Source of the DNA: Polynucleobacter sp. SHI8
Lineage (GTDB): Bacteria > Pseudomonadota > Gammaproteobacteria > Burkholderiales > Burkholderiaceae
Direction: 5' to 3'
Length of the DNA: 64,000 nt
NCBI RefSeq assembly: GCF_027944005.1
Contig: NZ_AP027204.1
Location: 1,178,001 to 1,242,000 of the forward strand
The notes beneath the pieces are model-generated. The model did not search any database. It was not told where the DNA came from and saw nothing but the letters and a program-made list of their open reading frames with translations. The position numbers and the translations under genes were made by a program. Shown here one piece after another: positions 18,046 through 26,577 of the stretch; within the stretch, counting starts at the first letter, position 1; each line of letters starts with the position of its first letter.

Positions 18046-19356
18046 TTGACGACTAGTGGAAGCGACAGCTCTAATAAAAATTTGATTTGTTCTTTTTGCG
18101 GAAAAAATCATGACGAAGTCATGAGGATGATTGCCGGACCTTCAGTATTTATTTGTGATGAGTGTGTTAATTTATGTAACGAGGTCATTGCCGAAGGTGG
18201 GGACCAAGCCAAGTCTGCAGCATCTTCCGCATCTCAATCTGCTTTACCAACCCCAGAATATATTAAAACGATTCTTGACCAATATGTCATTGGTCAAGGC
18301 CAGGCAAAAAAAGCGCTCGCTGTAGCGGTATATAACCATTACAAAAGACTTAATAATCTTCAGCCAGTTGATTTAAAAAATAAAGACAATGCGTCTACTC
18401 GTAAGACCGCCATGGTCAATGGAGTTGAATTAGCAAAAAGTAATATTTTGTTAATAGGTCCAACTGGATCAGGGAAGACACTATTAGCTCAGACTTTGGC
18501 TAGACTTTTAGACGTACCGTTTGTAATGGCCGATGCCACGACATTGACTGAAGCTGGTTATGTTGGTGAAGATGTTGAAAACATCATTCAAAAACTTTTG
18601 CAAGCATGTAGTTACGATGTGGAAAAAGCTCAACGAGGCATTGTTTATATTGATGAGATTGATAAGATTTCTAGAAAGTCTGAGAACCCATCCATCACTA
18701 GAGACGTATCAGGAGAAGGTGTTCAACAAGCCTTGCTAAAACTCGTTGAGGGAACTGTTGCATCCATACCGCCTCAAGGTGGTAGAAAGCACCCTAATCA
18801 AGATTTTTTGCAAATTGATACAACGAACATTTTATTTATATGTGGTGGGGCGTTTGATGGTCTTGAAAAGATTATTAATTTACGCTCATCCAAAGCAGGC
18901 ATTGGTTTTAATGCAAGTGTACAAAGTAAAAGTTCACAAAACTTAGGTGAGCTTATCGAGCAAGTGGAGCCTGAAGATTTAATTAAGTTTGGTTTAATAC
19001 CTGAATTAATAGGTCGCTTACCTGTGATTGCTACCTTAAATCAACTCGATGAGGATGCATTTATACAAATTTTGACTGAGCCTAAAAATGCTTTAGTCAA
19101 GCAGTATCAAGCATTATTTGACCTTGAACATGTCACTCTTGAGTTCCGCGAAGACGCTTTAAAAGCTATAGCAAAAAAGGCTATGGAAAGAAATACTGGG
19201 GCTCGGGGCTTACGTTCGATTCTTGAGGGTATTTTGCTTGATGTTATGTATGAGCTGCCATCTCAGAAAACGATTGAAAAAGTAGTGATTGATGCAAATT
19301 GTGTTGGCGGTGGTAAGCCAACCTTAGTTCATCAAAGCCCATCCTCAGTAGCTTAA
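18046..19356 (+). CDS. clpX: Clp protease ATP-binding subunit ClpX
   Basis: ClpX is the AAA+ unfoldase that recognises tagged or specific substrates and feeds them to ClpP. The 436 aa protein begins with the C4 zinc-binding domain (Cys15, Cys18, Cys37, Cys40), followed by the AAA+ core with Walker A GPTGSGKT, Walker B IDEIDKI and the substrate-pore region. The start codon is TTG at 18046; GAGG at 18033-18036, inside the end of clpP, serves as the ribosome site. No nearby ATG would keep the zinc domain. Confidence 0.98.
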   Translation: MTTSGSDSSNKNLICSFCGKNHDEVMRMIAGPSVFICDECVNLCNEVIAEGGDQAKSAASSASQSALPTPEYIKTILDQYVIGQGQAKKALAVAVYNHYKRLNNLQPVDLKNKDNASTRKTAMVNGVELAKSNILLIGPTGSGKTLLAQTLARLLDVPFVMADATTLTEAGYVGEDVENIIQKLLQACSYDVEKAQRGIVYIDEIDKISRKSENPSITRDVSGEGVQQALLKLVEGTVASIPPQGGRKHPNQDFLQIDTTNILFICGGAFDGLEKIINLRSSKAGIGFNASVQSKSSQNLGELIEQVEPEDLIKFGLIPELIGRLPVIATLNQLDEDAFIQILTEPKNALVKQYQALFDLEHVTLEFREDALKAIAKKAMERNTGARGLRSILEGILLDVMYELPSQKTIEKVVIDANCVGGGKPTLVHQSPSSVA

Positions 19357-19454
19357 GCTCATTACCAGTTAAGCAATGAAGCGATCCTATGAAAAAGACT
19401 AGAAGTTCTCATGTTCAATAAAAAAAGTGTATTCTAATCTTGTTATTGAACCAT

Positions 19455-19482
19455 TTGGCACTAAATACTATTTAGATATACT
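19455..19482 (+). promoter_or_regulatory. Probable lon promoter
   Basis: In the 161-base gap between clpX and lon, TTGGCA (19455-19460) and TATACT (19477-19482) are 16 bases apart and each matches the sigma-70 consensus at five of six positions. No clear sigma-32 heat-shock promoter was found in the gap. Confidence 0.5.
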
Positions 19483-19517
19483 TATTTAATGCTTTTCGCC
19501 TAATTGGAGATTTAAAT

Positions 19518-21932
19518 ATGCCTGGCAATCTACTCTTACCAACTGAACCGATTCAGTTACCATTGCTACCTTTGCGCGATGTGGTTGTGTTTCCACACAT
19601 GGTAATGCCTTTATTTGTTGGAAGACCGAAGTCCATTAAGGCGCTTGAAGCTGCAATGGAAACGGGTAAAAGTATTTTGTTAGTAGCCCAAAAAACGGCA
19701 TCAAAAGATGAACCAACGGTCCAAGATTTATATCATGTTGGCTGTATTGCCAACATTTTGCAAATGTTGAAATTACCCGATGGAACGGTTAAGGTACTGG
19801 TTGAAGGAACACAGCGAGCTGATGTGAGTCAAATCGAGGATTCCTTAGGCTACTTTAATTGTGAGGCAACGCCACAGGCAATTGCCAATGTTGATCAATC
19901 AGAAACTGAGGCCCTCAAACGTGCCATAGTTGCTCAATTCGATCAATATGTAAAATTAAACAAAAAGATTCCTCAAGAAATTTTAGCTTCTTTAACAGGT
20001 ATCGATGATGCTAGTCGCTTGGCAGATACCATTTGCGCTCATTTACCCATCAAGTTAGATCAAAAACAGTTATTGCTTGAAATGAGCGATGTAGTCAAGC
20101 GTCTTGAAAGCCTCTTGGGTCAATTAGAGAGTGAAATTGATATCTTACAAGTTGAGAAGCGGATTCGTGGGCGTGTTAAACGTCAGATGGAAAAAAGTCA
20201 ACGGGAATATTATCTCAATGAGCAAGTTAAAGCGATTCAAAAGGAACTTGGAGAGGGTGAAGAGGGCGCTGATTTAGAAGAGTTAGAAAAGAAGATTAAA
20301 CTCGCAAAAATGCCCAAAGAAGCTCTGAAAAAAGCTGAATCAGAACTAAAAAAATTGAAGCTAATGTCTCCAATGTCAGCTGAGGCTACTGTTGTTAGAA
20401 ATTACATTGATACGTTAATTAATCTACCTTGGAAGAAAAAAAGTAAGGTGAATAACGATCTAACGCATGCTGAATCGGTCTTAAATGATGATCACTACGG
20501 CCTTGATAAGGTCAAAGAACGTATTTTGGAATATCTTGCTGTTCAGCAACGTGTTGACAAAGTGAAGGCTCCAATCTTATGTTTAGTTGGCCCTCCAGGA
20601 GTTGGTAAAACCTCTTTAGGACAATCCATTGCTAGAGCGACAAATCGTAAATTTGTCAGAATGGCGCTAGGCGGGGTGCGTGATGAATCAGAGATTCGTG
20701 GTCATAGAAGAACCTATATAGGATCTATGCCAGGAAAAATCCTGAGTAGTTTGACAAAAGTTGGTGTGCGAAACCCACTATTCTTATTGGATGAAATCGA
20801 TAAGATGGGGATGGATTTTAGGGGCGATCCCGCAAGTGCGATGTTAGAAGTCTTAGATCCAGAGCAAAACCATACCTTTCAGGATCATTATGTCGAAGTA
20901 GATTTTGATTTGTCGGATGTGATGTTTGTTGCTACGTCAAACTCACTCAACATTCCTGGACCATTATTGGATCGTATGGAAGTGATTCGTCTTGCTGGAT
21001 ATACAGAAGATGAAAAAACCCATATTGCGATGAAGTATCTTTTACCTAAACAGATTAAAAACAATGGTTTAAAACATGGTGAAATCGATGTAAAAGAATC
21101 TGCAATACAAGATATTATTCGTTATTACACTCGGGAAGCTGGTGTTCGAGCTCTAGAGCGCGAGATTAGTAAGATTTGCCGAAAAGTAGTTAAATTATTG
21201 CTACTGAAAAAAGAGCAAGCACCGATTATTGTTGACTCTGCTAATTTAGAGAAATTCTTATCTGTCAAACGCTATGATTTTGGGCTTGCAAATAAAGAAA
21301 ATCAAATTGGTCAAGTTACTGGGCTTGCATGGACAGAAGTTGGCGGAGATTTATTAACCATAGAAGCTGCTCTTATGCCAGGTAAAGGTAATATTATCCG
21401 CACGGGTTCTATTGGTGATGTGATGAAGGAGTCTGTTGAAGCGGCGCGGTCTGTTGTGCGTTCCCGCTCTAGACAGTTAGGGATTCGTGAAGAGATGTTT
21501 GAGAAAAAAGATATTCACATTCACTTTCCTGAAGGGGCTACACCAAAAGATGGTCCTTCGGCAGGTATTGCGATCTCCACAGCACTTGTTTCGATTTTGA
21601 CGGGTATTCCGGTGAAAGCGGATGTTGCAATGACTGGTGAAATTACCTTGCGTGGTGAAGTCTTGCCAATTGGTGGATTGAAAGAAAAACTTCTTGCAGC
21701 TCATCGTGGTGGAATTAAGACTGTGTTAATCCCAGAGGAAAACGTTAAAGACTTGACTGAAATCCCAGATAATGTAAAAAATTCTATCGAAATAGTACCT
21801 GTTCGCTGGATTGATAAAGTATTAGAGATGGCCCTTGAAACAATGCCAAAACCTCTTACAGAGGAAGAGGTAGTTGTGGTTCAAGAGGCAACTCCAGCGA
21901 AACCAGAGACTGAGGATGTATTAAAGCATTAA
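19518..21932 (+). CDS. lon: ATP-dependent protease Lon (LonA)
   Basis: Lon is a homohexameric AAA+ protease that degrades misfolded and regulatory proteins. The 804 aa protein has the N-terminal LON substrate domain (about 10-205), a coiled-coil linker, the AAA+ module with Walker A GPPGVGKT, and the protease domain with the Ser681-Lys724 dyad (KDGPSAGIA and GGLKEKLLAAH). Its length is slightly over the 784 aa of E. coli, mostly at the C-terminus, which ends in an acidic tail. It has its own probable promoter, so it can be expressed apart from clpPX. Confidence 0.98.
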   Translation: MPGNLLLPTEPIQLPLLPLRDVVVFPHMVMPLFVGRPKSIKALEAAMETGKSILLVAQKTASKDEPTVQDLYHVGCIANILQMLKLPDGTVKVLVEGTQRADVSQIEDSLGYFNCEATPQAIANVDQSETEALKRAIVAQFDQYVKLNKKIPQEILASLTGIDDASRLADTICAHLPIKLDQKQLLLEMSDVVKRLESLLGQLESEIDILQVEKRIRGRVKRQMEKSQREYYLNEQVKAIQKELGEGEEGADLEELEKKIKLAKMPKEALKKAESELKKLKLMSPMSAEATVVRNYIDTLINLPWKKKSKVNNDLTHAESVLNDDHYGLDKVKERILEYLAVQQRVDKVKAPILCLVGPPGVGKTSLGQSIARATNRKFVRMALGGVRDESEIRGHRRTYIGSMPGKILSSLTKVGVRNPLFLLDEIDKMGMDFRGDPASAMLEVLDPEQNHTFQDHYVEVDFDLSDVMFVATSNSLNIPGPLLDRMEVIRLAGYTEDEKTHIAMKYLLPKQIKNNGLKHGEIDVKESAIQDIIRYYTREAGVRALEREISKICRKVVKLLLLKKEQAPIIVDSANLEKFLSVKRYDFGLANKENQIGQVTGLAWTEVGGDLLTIEAALMPGKGNIIRTGSIGDVMKESVEAARSVVRSRSRQLGIREEMFEKKDIHIHFPEGATPKDGPSAGIAISTALVSILTGIPVKADVAMTGEITLRGEVLPIGGLKEKLLAAHRGGIKTVLIPEENVKDLTEIPDNVKNSIEIVPVRWIDKVLEMALETMPKPLTEEEVVVVQEATPAKPETEDVLKH

Positions 21933-21937
21933 GAAGA

Positions 21938-21966
21938 TTGAATTCTGAAAAATTTCAATATATAAT
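21938..21966 (+). promoter_or_regulatory. Promoter of tRNA-Val
   Basis: TTGAAT (21938-21943) and a perfect TATAAT (21961-21966) stand 17 bases apart, just after the lon stop and 74 bases before the tRNA. This is the best sigma-70 match among the chromosomal genes of the window. Confidence 0.75.
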
Positions 21967-22040
21967 AGAAGACTTTCTTGGATCGTATATTAAATCCAAG
22001 AAAGCTTTCTGAAGTGGGATTTTCAGTGATCCCTTCAAGA

Positions 22041-22116
22041 GGGTGCTTAGCTCAGATGGTAGAGCGTCTGCCTTACACGCAGAATGTCGGCGGTTCGATC
22101 CCGTCAGCACCCACCA
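22041..22116 (+). tRNA. tRNA-Val (anticodon UAC)
   Basis: A 76-base cloverleaf with acceptor arms GGGTGCT and AGCACCC, discriminator A and encoded CCA. The anticodon stem TCTGC/GCAGA closes the loop CTTACAC, giving anticodon UAC for valine. The D arm (GCTCAGATGGTAGAGC) and T arm (GGTTCGATCC) are canonical. Confidence 0.97.
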
Positions 22117-22172
22117 CACTTTCTTACTCCGTTATACTCTACCCATTACTAATCAATAACTATTCTCATTCC

Positions 22173-23627
22173 ATGTTTGAATTCGTACGCACTCATCAAA
22201 AATTACTACAAATTGTTTTACTTGCTTTGATTCTTCCATCTTTTGCTTTTATTGGCATAGAAAGTTACACCAGTATGGGAAGTAAAGATTCTGATATTGC
22301 TAAAGTGGGTAAGGATATAGTTACTGCTGTTGAATTTGAAAATACTGTAAAAAATCAAGCGCAAAAAAGTGGTTTACCAGCTGAATATGCGAATTCCAGT
22401 GCCTTTAAATCGAATGTTCTCGATCAAATTATTCAACAAAAACTCCTCAAAAATGAATTACAGTCTTTAAATCTTCAAGTATCTGATGAGCGTTTAACAA
22501 ATGAATTAAATCGTTTTCCTGAAATACAAGCTTTAAAAAAAGCTGATGGTTCGATTGATGCCGAGAAATATAAACAGCTGCTACAAAGTAATGGCCTTAG
22601 TGTTAATCAATTTCAAAATATCAAACGTTCTGAGTTAATGGGTGCGGATTTGCAAAATGCGATAGCTTCTAATCAGCAAGGTATCAATTCAAATACTGTA
22701 TCGGAAAAGTTAATTGCTGCGTATGGCAAAGAAAGAGAAGTTCAAGTTGTTTTTTTCTTGGCAGATCAATATGCGAAAAATATCAAAGTAGAAGAGTCTG
22801 ATTTGAAAGATTATTACCAGGCTCACCCAAGTGATTTCCAGACAACTCCAACTGCAGATGTTGAATATGTTGTTTTGCATCGTGATGCAAAAATGGATGA
22901 TAAAGATTACACACAAAAAGCCGACTCATTTGCTAATATCGTCTATGAACAGGCAGATAGTCTTCAAGCTGTAGCGGATACTTTAAAACTAAGCATTCAA
23001 AGGGTTACAGGAGTAAGCATCTCTGGTAAAGCGAACCTTCCCAAGGACCATCCCGTCAATCAAGCAAAAGTTTTAAAAACCTTGTTTAAAGATGATGTGT
23101 TGAAATTAAATAAAAATTCAGAAGTAGTTCAACTTGCTAATGGAGATTTGATTTCACTACATGTTACCCAATTCAATGAATCCAAAACCCAAAATTTTGA
23201 GGTGGTTAAAACTGAAATTGAAAAAATTGTGCGTGTCAAAAAAGCAGAAGATTTAGCAGTAAAAGAAGGTAGTCAGTTGTTAGAAAAATTGCAAACGGAT
23301 CCTCAAGCAAAATTACCAGGCAAAGAATTTTCTAAGTCTGTTTGGGTTTCTAGAAATAAACCATTAGATTTAAGTGGTGAGCCCTTTGAGAAGATTTTTG
23401 GTGTTGACGCAAATAAATTACCCCAAGTCGTTTCCGCGAAACTTCCAGGATCTGGTATTGCCCTCTACAGGGTGAATCAAGTGAGAGAGTCTAAGGAAAA
23501 TAATCCAAAAGCGCAAATTGAGCAATTCAAACAAATTGCAGATTTGAATTTGCAAAATGAATTAGCAGCATATTTTTCAAATATGAAAGATCGTTTTCCA
23601 GTTAAAAAGTTGAAATCACTTCAATAA
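22173..23627 (+). CDS. ppiD: PpiD-like periplasmic folding factor, no visible parvulin domain
   Basis: The protein is anchored in the inner membrane by one N-terminal helix (MFEFVRTHQKLLQ followed by a hydrophobic stretch to about residue 30) and exposes a SurA_N-type chaperone domain to the periplasm. PpiD helps proteins emerging from the Sec translocon. At 484 aa it is well below the roughly 620 aa of E. coli PpiD, and I see no parvulin signature (no HILV-type strand and no GGDLG-like motif). The ATG at 22173 is chosen because an upstream extension of the frame only runs through tRNA-Val. It follows lon and tRNA-Val, a conserved position for ppiD. Confidence 0.85.
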   Translation: MFEFVRTHQKLLQIVLLALILPSFAFIGIESYTSMGSKDSDIAKVGKDIVTAVEFENTVKNQAQKSGLPAEYANSSAFKSNVLDQIIQQKLLKNELQSLNLQVSDERLTNELNRFPEIQALKKADGSIDAEKYKQLLQSNGLSVNQFQNIKRSELMGADLQNAIASNQQGINSNTVSEKLIAAYGKEREVQVVFFLADQYAKNIKVEESDLKDYYQAHPSDFQTTPTADVEYVVLHRDAKMDDKDYTQKADSFANIVYEQADSLQAVADTLKLSIQRVTGVSISGKANLPKDHPVNQAKVLKTLFKDDVLKLNKNSEVVQLANGDLISLHVTQFNESKTQNFEVVKTEIEKIVRVKKAEDLAVKEGSQLLEKLQTDPQAKLPGKEFSKSVWVSRNKPLDLSGEPFEKIFGVDANKLPQVVSAKLPGSGIALYRVNQVRESKENNPKAQIEQFKQIADLNLQNELAAYFSNMKDRFPVKKLKSLQ

Positions 23628-24257
23628 CTTTTTGACTGAGGGAAGCATATTACTCAAGAGAATTTTTTGTGCGGCTTCATTAGGATGAATGCCATCGTCT
23701 TGAAAATACTCTCGTTTGGTAGCAATACCTTCGAAAAAGAAGGTTACAAGAGCGCTTTGTGTATTTTTACTTAGATCAGCATACATATTAGCAAATTGCG
23801 CAGTATATTCAGGGCCGTAATTACTCGGGATCCTCATTCCAAGAATAAGTACTTGAGCTCCCTTGGACTTACTCATTTGAATGATCTGAAGTAAATTTTG
23901 ATAGCTAGTATTAAGGGGGAAGCCTCGTAAGGCATCATTTGCCCCTAGCTCTAAAATAACTATATTCGGCTGATGTTGTTGCAATAGACTTGCGATACGG
24001 ACTTTTCCACCTGCGGAAGTTTCTCCACTAATGCTTGAGTTAAATAAAGTAAATTGATAGTTACTTTTCTTTAAGTTGTCTTGTAAAAGATTGACCCAGC
24101 CTGTCCCAGCGGGAATACCGTATTCTGCTGAAATACTATCTCCCAATACAAGAATGCGATGAGGTATTTTCTCTTGAGCACTCAGATGAATACCGCACAA
24201 CATCAGGGATATTAGCAAAATCAATTTCTGTAAGATAATGAAGTTTATTCTATTCAT
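23616..24257 (-). CDS. tesA: Arylesterase / acyl-CoA thioesterase TesA-like (SGNH hydrolase)
   Basis: The enzyme is a periplasmic lysophospholipase/thioesterase of the SGNH hydrolase family. It has a signal peptide (about residues 1-28), block I LGDSISAEYG with nucleophile Ser41, block III GANDALRG, and the C-terminal DDGIHPN with the catalytic Asp and His. The ATG at 24257 is chosen because it starts the signal peptide; a longer upstream frame would overlap the divergent ABC gene. The divergent pairing with a YbbA-type ATPase matches tesA-ybbA in E. coli. Its 3' end overlaps ppiD by 12 bases. Confidence 0.9.
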   Translation of the reverse strand: MNRINFIILQKLILLISLMLCGIHLSAQEKIPHRILVLGDSISAEYGIPAGTGWVNLLQDNLKKSNYQFTLFNSSISGETSAGGKVRIASLLQQHQPNIVILELGANDALRGFPLNTSYQNLLQIIQMSKSKGAQVLILGMRIPSNYGPEYTAQFANMYADLSKNTQSALVTFFFEGIATKREYFQDDGIHPNEAAQKILLSNMLPSVKKLLK

Positions 24258-24270
24258 CGGTAGGCTTTTT

Positions 24271-24948
24271 ATGCTTAATAATCCATTGGTTGAAGTCAAA
24301 CATTTGCAAAAAACGGTTTCTGCCCATTCTGGATTACTAAAAATTCTAAGCGATATTAATTTTGCAATATACACAAAAGAAACTATAGCAATCTTAGGCG
24401 CTTCTGGTTCTGGCAAATCCTCTTTATTAAGTATTATGGCAGGTCTAGACCCAGAATATGAAGGATCAGTTTGTTTATTTGGTCAAGAGTTAAAAGATTT
24501 GAATGAAGATCAACGTTCCGCCTTGAGAAAAAATGATGTTGGATTTGTATTCCAATCATTTTTATTAATTCCAGAATTGAGTGCTTTTCAAAATATCTGC
24601 TTACCGCTCGAAATTTCTGGACAAATCAATCCACAATCAATCGATTTTGCCAAGAGTTTATTAGAAAGAATCGGACTTTCGGATCGTGCAAATCATTATC
24701 CAGCTACTATGTCAGGTGGGGAACAGCAGCGCATCGCATTAGCTCGAGCATTTATAAGTAAGCCTAAAATCTTATTTTTAGATGAGCCGACAGGTAGTTT
24801 AGACACTGAAAATGGCCAAAGAGTGATTGGACTCTTGTTTGAATTAAACCAAGATTTTGGCACTACCATCGTGATGGTCACTCACGACATGGAAGTTTCT
24901 CAACAATGTGATAGAGTTTTAACATTAAAGGCAGGTTGTTTGGTTTGA
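24271..24948 (+). CDS. YbbA/LolD-type ABC transporter ATPase
   Basis: This is an ATP-binding subunit of the MacB/LolD class, in which ATP hydrolysis drives mechanical work by an FtsX-like permease at the inner membrane. The 225 aa protein has Walker A GASGSGKS (43-50), the signature SGGEQQRIALARA, Walker B ILFLDEPTG and an H-loop histidine (VTHDM). The ATG at 24271 is 13 bases from the divergent tesA start. In E. coli the permease gene ybbP follows ybbA; here the next gene is unrelated, so the partner is missing from this locus. Confidence 0.88.
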   Translation: MLNNPLVEVKHLQKTVSAHSGLLKILSDINFAIYTKETIAILGASGSGKSSLLSIMAGLDPEYEGSVCLFGQELKDLNEDQRSALRKNDVGFVFQSFLLIPELSAFQNICLPLEISGQINPQSIDFAKSLLERIGLSDRANHYPATMSGGEQQRIALARAFISKPKILFLDEPTGSLDTENGQRVIGLLFELNQDFGTTIVMVTHDMEVSQQCDRVLTLKAGCLV

Positions 24949-24988
24949 AAGATCCAACCAACGAATTTAATACAACAAAGGAAAAATA

Positions 24989-25909
24989 ATGAAAAAAATA
25001 TTAATTACTTTTTGTTTATTCACAATGTCGTTCGCTTTTGCTAAAGATCCCATCGATGTAAATGCTTCCCCTAAAGAAGCCAAGCAAGCTGCTGAGACTG
25101 CTGTAAAGAAAGAAACCGCTGAAGAAAAAAAAGCGCGAATTGCTGAAGAAAAAAAAGCCATAGCCGCTAAAAAAGAACAAGATGCTACAAAAGCCAAAGA
25201 AGCTAAAGAAGCTGCAGCCAAAGAAAAATCTGAAAAAATCGCTAAAGCAAAAGAAGACAAAGAAAAAATAGCTAAAGAAAAGGCTGACAAAGCAGCAAAA
25301 GCAAAGGAAGATAAAGAGGCTTTAGCAAAAGAAAAGGCTGACAAAGTAGCAAAAGCGAAAGAAGAAACTACTCCTGCTGCAAAAGAGAAAGTTGCTAAAG
25401 CGAAAGAAGAAACTACGCCCGCTGTAAAGGAAAAAGTAACTAAGGCGAAAGAAGATAAAGAAGTTACTGCAAAAGAAAAGTCAGATAAAGTAGCGAAAGA
25501 GAAGACCGAAGTAACTGAAAAAGCGAGCTCAACTAAAAAAGCAGCCGAAAGTTCTTCCACTGAAAAAAAACAAGAAGTCAAAGAAGCTACTAAACAATCG
25601 GAAGTAAAAACACCTGCAAACCCAGTACCACTTCCATCTCCAAAAAAAGAACCTGAGCCAGTAAAAGAAAAAGCACCTGTTGCAAAGCAAACTCCAAAAT
25701 CATCTGCTCCAGCAGGGTCCCCAGCTGCTGAGGGTGCAGCAGCCAGAGCGAAAATTGGTGATCTGAAGCCTGGCCCAAATGATGTTGACAAAAATGGTAA
25801 ACAATTAACAACTCAACAGATGAAAATGGGGGAATGTTCAGCCATGGGTAAAGGACGTAATCAAGCTGATTTCAGAGCATTTATGAGTGAATGTTTGAAA
25901 AACGATTAA
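24989..25909 (+). CDS. Secreted Lys/Ala/Glu-rich protein with C-terminal PsiF repeat
   Basis: A signal peptide (MKKILITFCLF to SFAFA) is followed by about 190 residues of nearly pure Lys, Ala, Glu and Asp built from AKEKADK- and KAKEETTPA-type repeats, then a Pro-rich stretch, and finally a segment with MKMGECSAMGKG and FMSECLKN that matches the PsiF repeat. PsiF was named in E. coli as a phosphate-starvation-inducible periplasmic protein of unknown function. The long charged segment is likely an extended helix like that of TolA and could span the periplasm; this is inference. AAGGA precedes the ATG. Confidence 0.75.
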   Translation: MKKILITFCLFTMSFAFAKDPIDVNASPKEAKQAAETAVKKETAEEKKARIAEEKKAIAAKKEQDATKAKEAKEAAAKEKSEKIAKAKEDKEKIAKEKADKAAKAKEDKEALAKEKADKVAKAKEETTPAAKEKVAKAKEETTPAVKEKVTKAKEDKEVTAKEKSDKVAKEKTEVTEKASSTKKAAESSSTEKKQEVKEATKQSEVKTPANPVPLPSPKKEPEPVKEKAPVAKQTPKSSAPAGSPAAEGAAARAKIGDLKPGPNDVDKNGKQLTTQQMKMGECSAMGKGRNQADFRAFMSECLKND

Positions 25910-25959
25910 TTTTCATAATTAGGGTTTAAATTATTAATTTATCTTCTTTAGGGGCAATG

Positions 25960-26574
25960 ATGAATTTAAGGTTAAAACGTGGTTTGATTTTTTCATTACT
26001 AACACTGATCACATTATTTCTTCATGGTTGTGGTTACAACACATTCCAAACAACTGATGAGCAAGTAAAAGCTGATTGGGCTGAAGTACTCAATCAATAC
26101 CAACGTCGCGCTGACTTAATCCCGAATCTCGTGGCAACGGTTCAAGGTTATGCTACTCAAGAAAAAGAAGTATTGACTCAGATTACTGAAGCTCGCTCAC
26201 GAGTTGGATCGATGCAAGCAACTCCAGAACTTATTAATGATCCTGAGGCTTTCAAAAAATATATTGCGGCCCAAAATGAATTAAAAGGATCTTTATCTCG
26301 TTTAATGGTTGTTTCTGAAAACTACCCAGCCCTTAAGTCTGATCAAAATTTTAGAGATTTATCCGCACAGTTAGAGGGTACTGAAAATCGTATTACGGTT
26401 GCTCGTAACCGTTACATTAAAGCTGTTCAGGAATATAACCTTACAGTAAGAACTTTCCCGAATAACTTAACAGCAATGATTTTTGGTTATAAAGCTAAAC
26501 CCAACTTTACCGTTGAAAATGAAGCAGTAATTGCTAAGCCTCCAACCGTGCAGTTCAACAACGATAAAAAATAA
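25960..26574 (+). CDS. lemA: LemA family lipoprotein
   Basis: The protein has a short hydrophobic N-terminus and a lipobox ending at Cys24 (LHGC), then the LemA helical bundle with the signature WAEVLNQYQRRADLIPNLV. The family is widespread but its function is unknown; the bundle is predicted to lie in the periplasm. Two ATGs overlap here. AGGGG at 25950-25954 is only two bases from the first and five from the second, so 25960 is chosen (204 aa). It is the first of a lemA-TPM-TPM operon, an association seen in many bacteria. Confidence 0.92.
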   Translation: MNLRLKRGLIFSLLTLITLFLHGCGYNTFQTTDEQVKADWAEVLNQYQRRADLIPNLVATVQGYATQEKEVLTQITEARSRVGSMQATPELINDPEAFKKYIAAQNELKGSLSRLMVVSENYPALKSDQNFRDLSAQLEGTENRITVARNRYIKAVQEYNLTVRTFPNNLTAMIFGYKAKPNFTVENEAVIAKPPTVQFNNDKK

Positions 26575-26577
26575 GCC

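Noticed and set aside
21978..22172. N-terminal extension of the ppiD frame through tRNA-Val
   Set aside because: The extra residues are just the tRNA translated (typical GCLAQMVERL-type artefact). The membrane anchor begins at the ATG at 22173.
23616..24416. Longer tesA start at 24416
   Set aside because: It would run through the divergent ATPase gene. The signal peptide starts at the ATG at 24257.
24967..25791. 274-codon minus-strand frame rich in Ser, Phe and Ala
   Set aside because: It is the reverse of the low-complexity Lys/Ala/Glu coding sequence, which naturally gives a long open frame. No ribosome site or family match.
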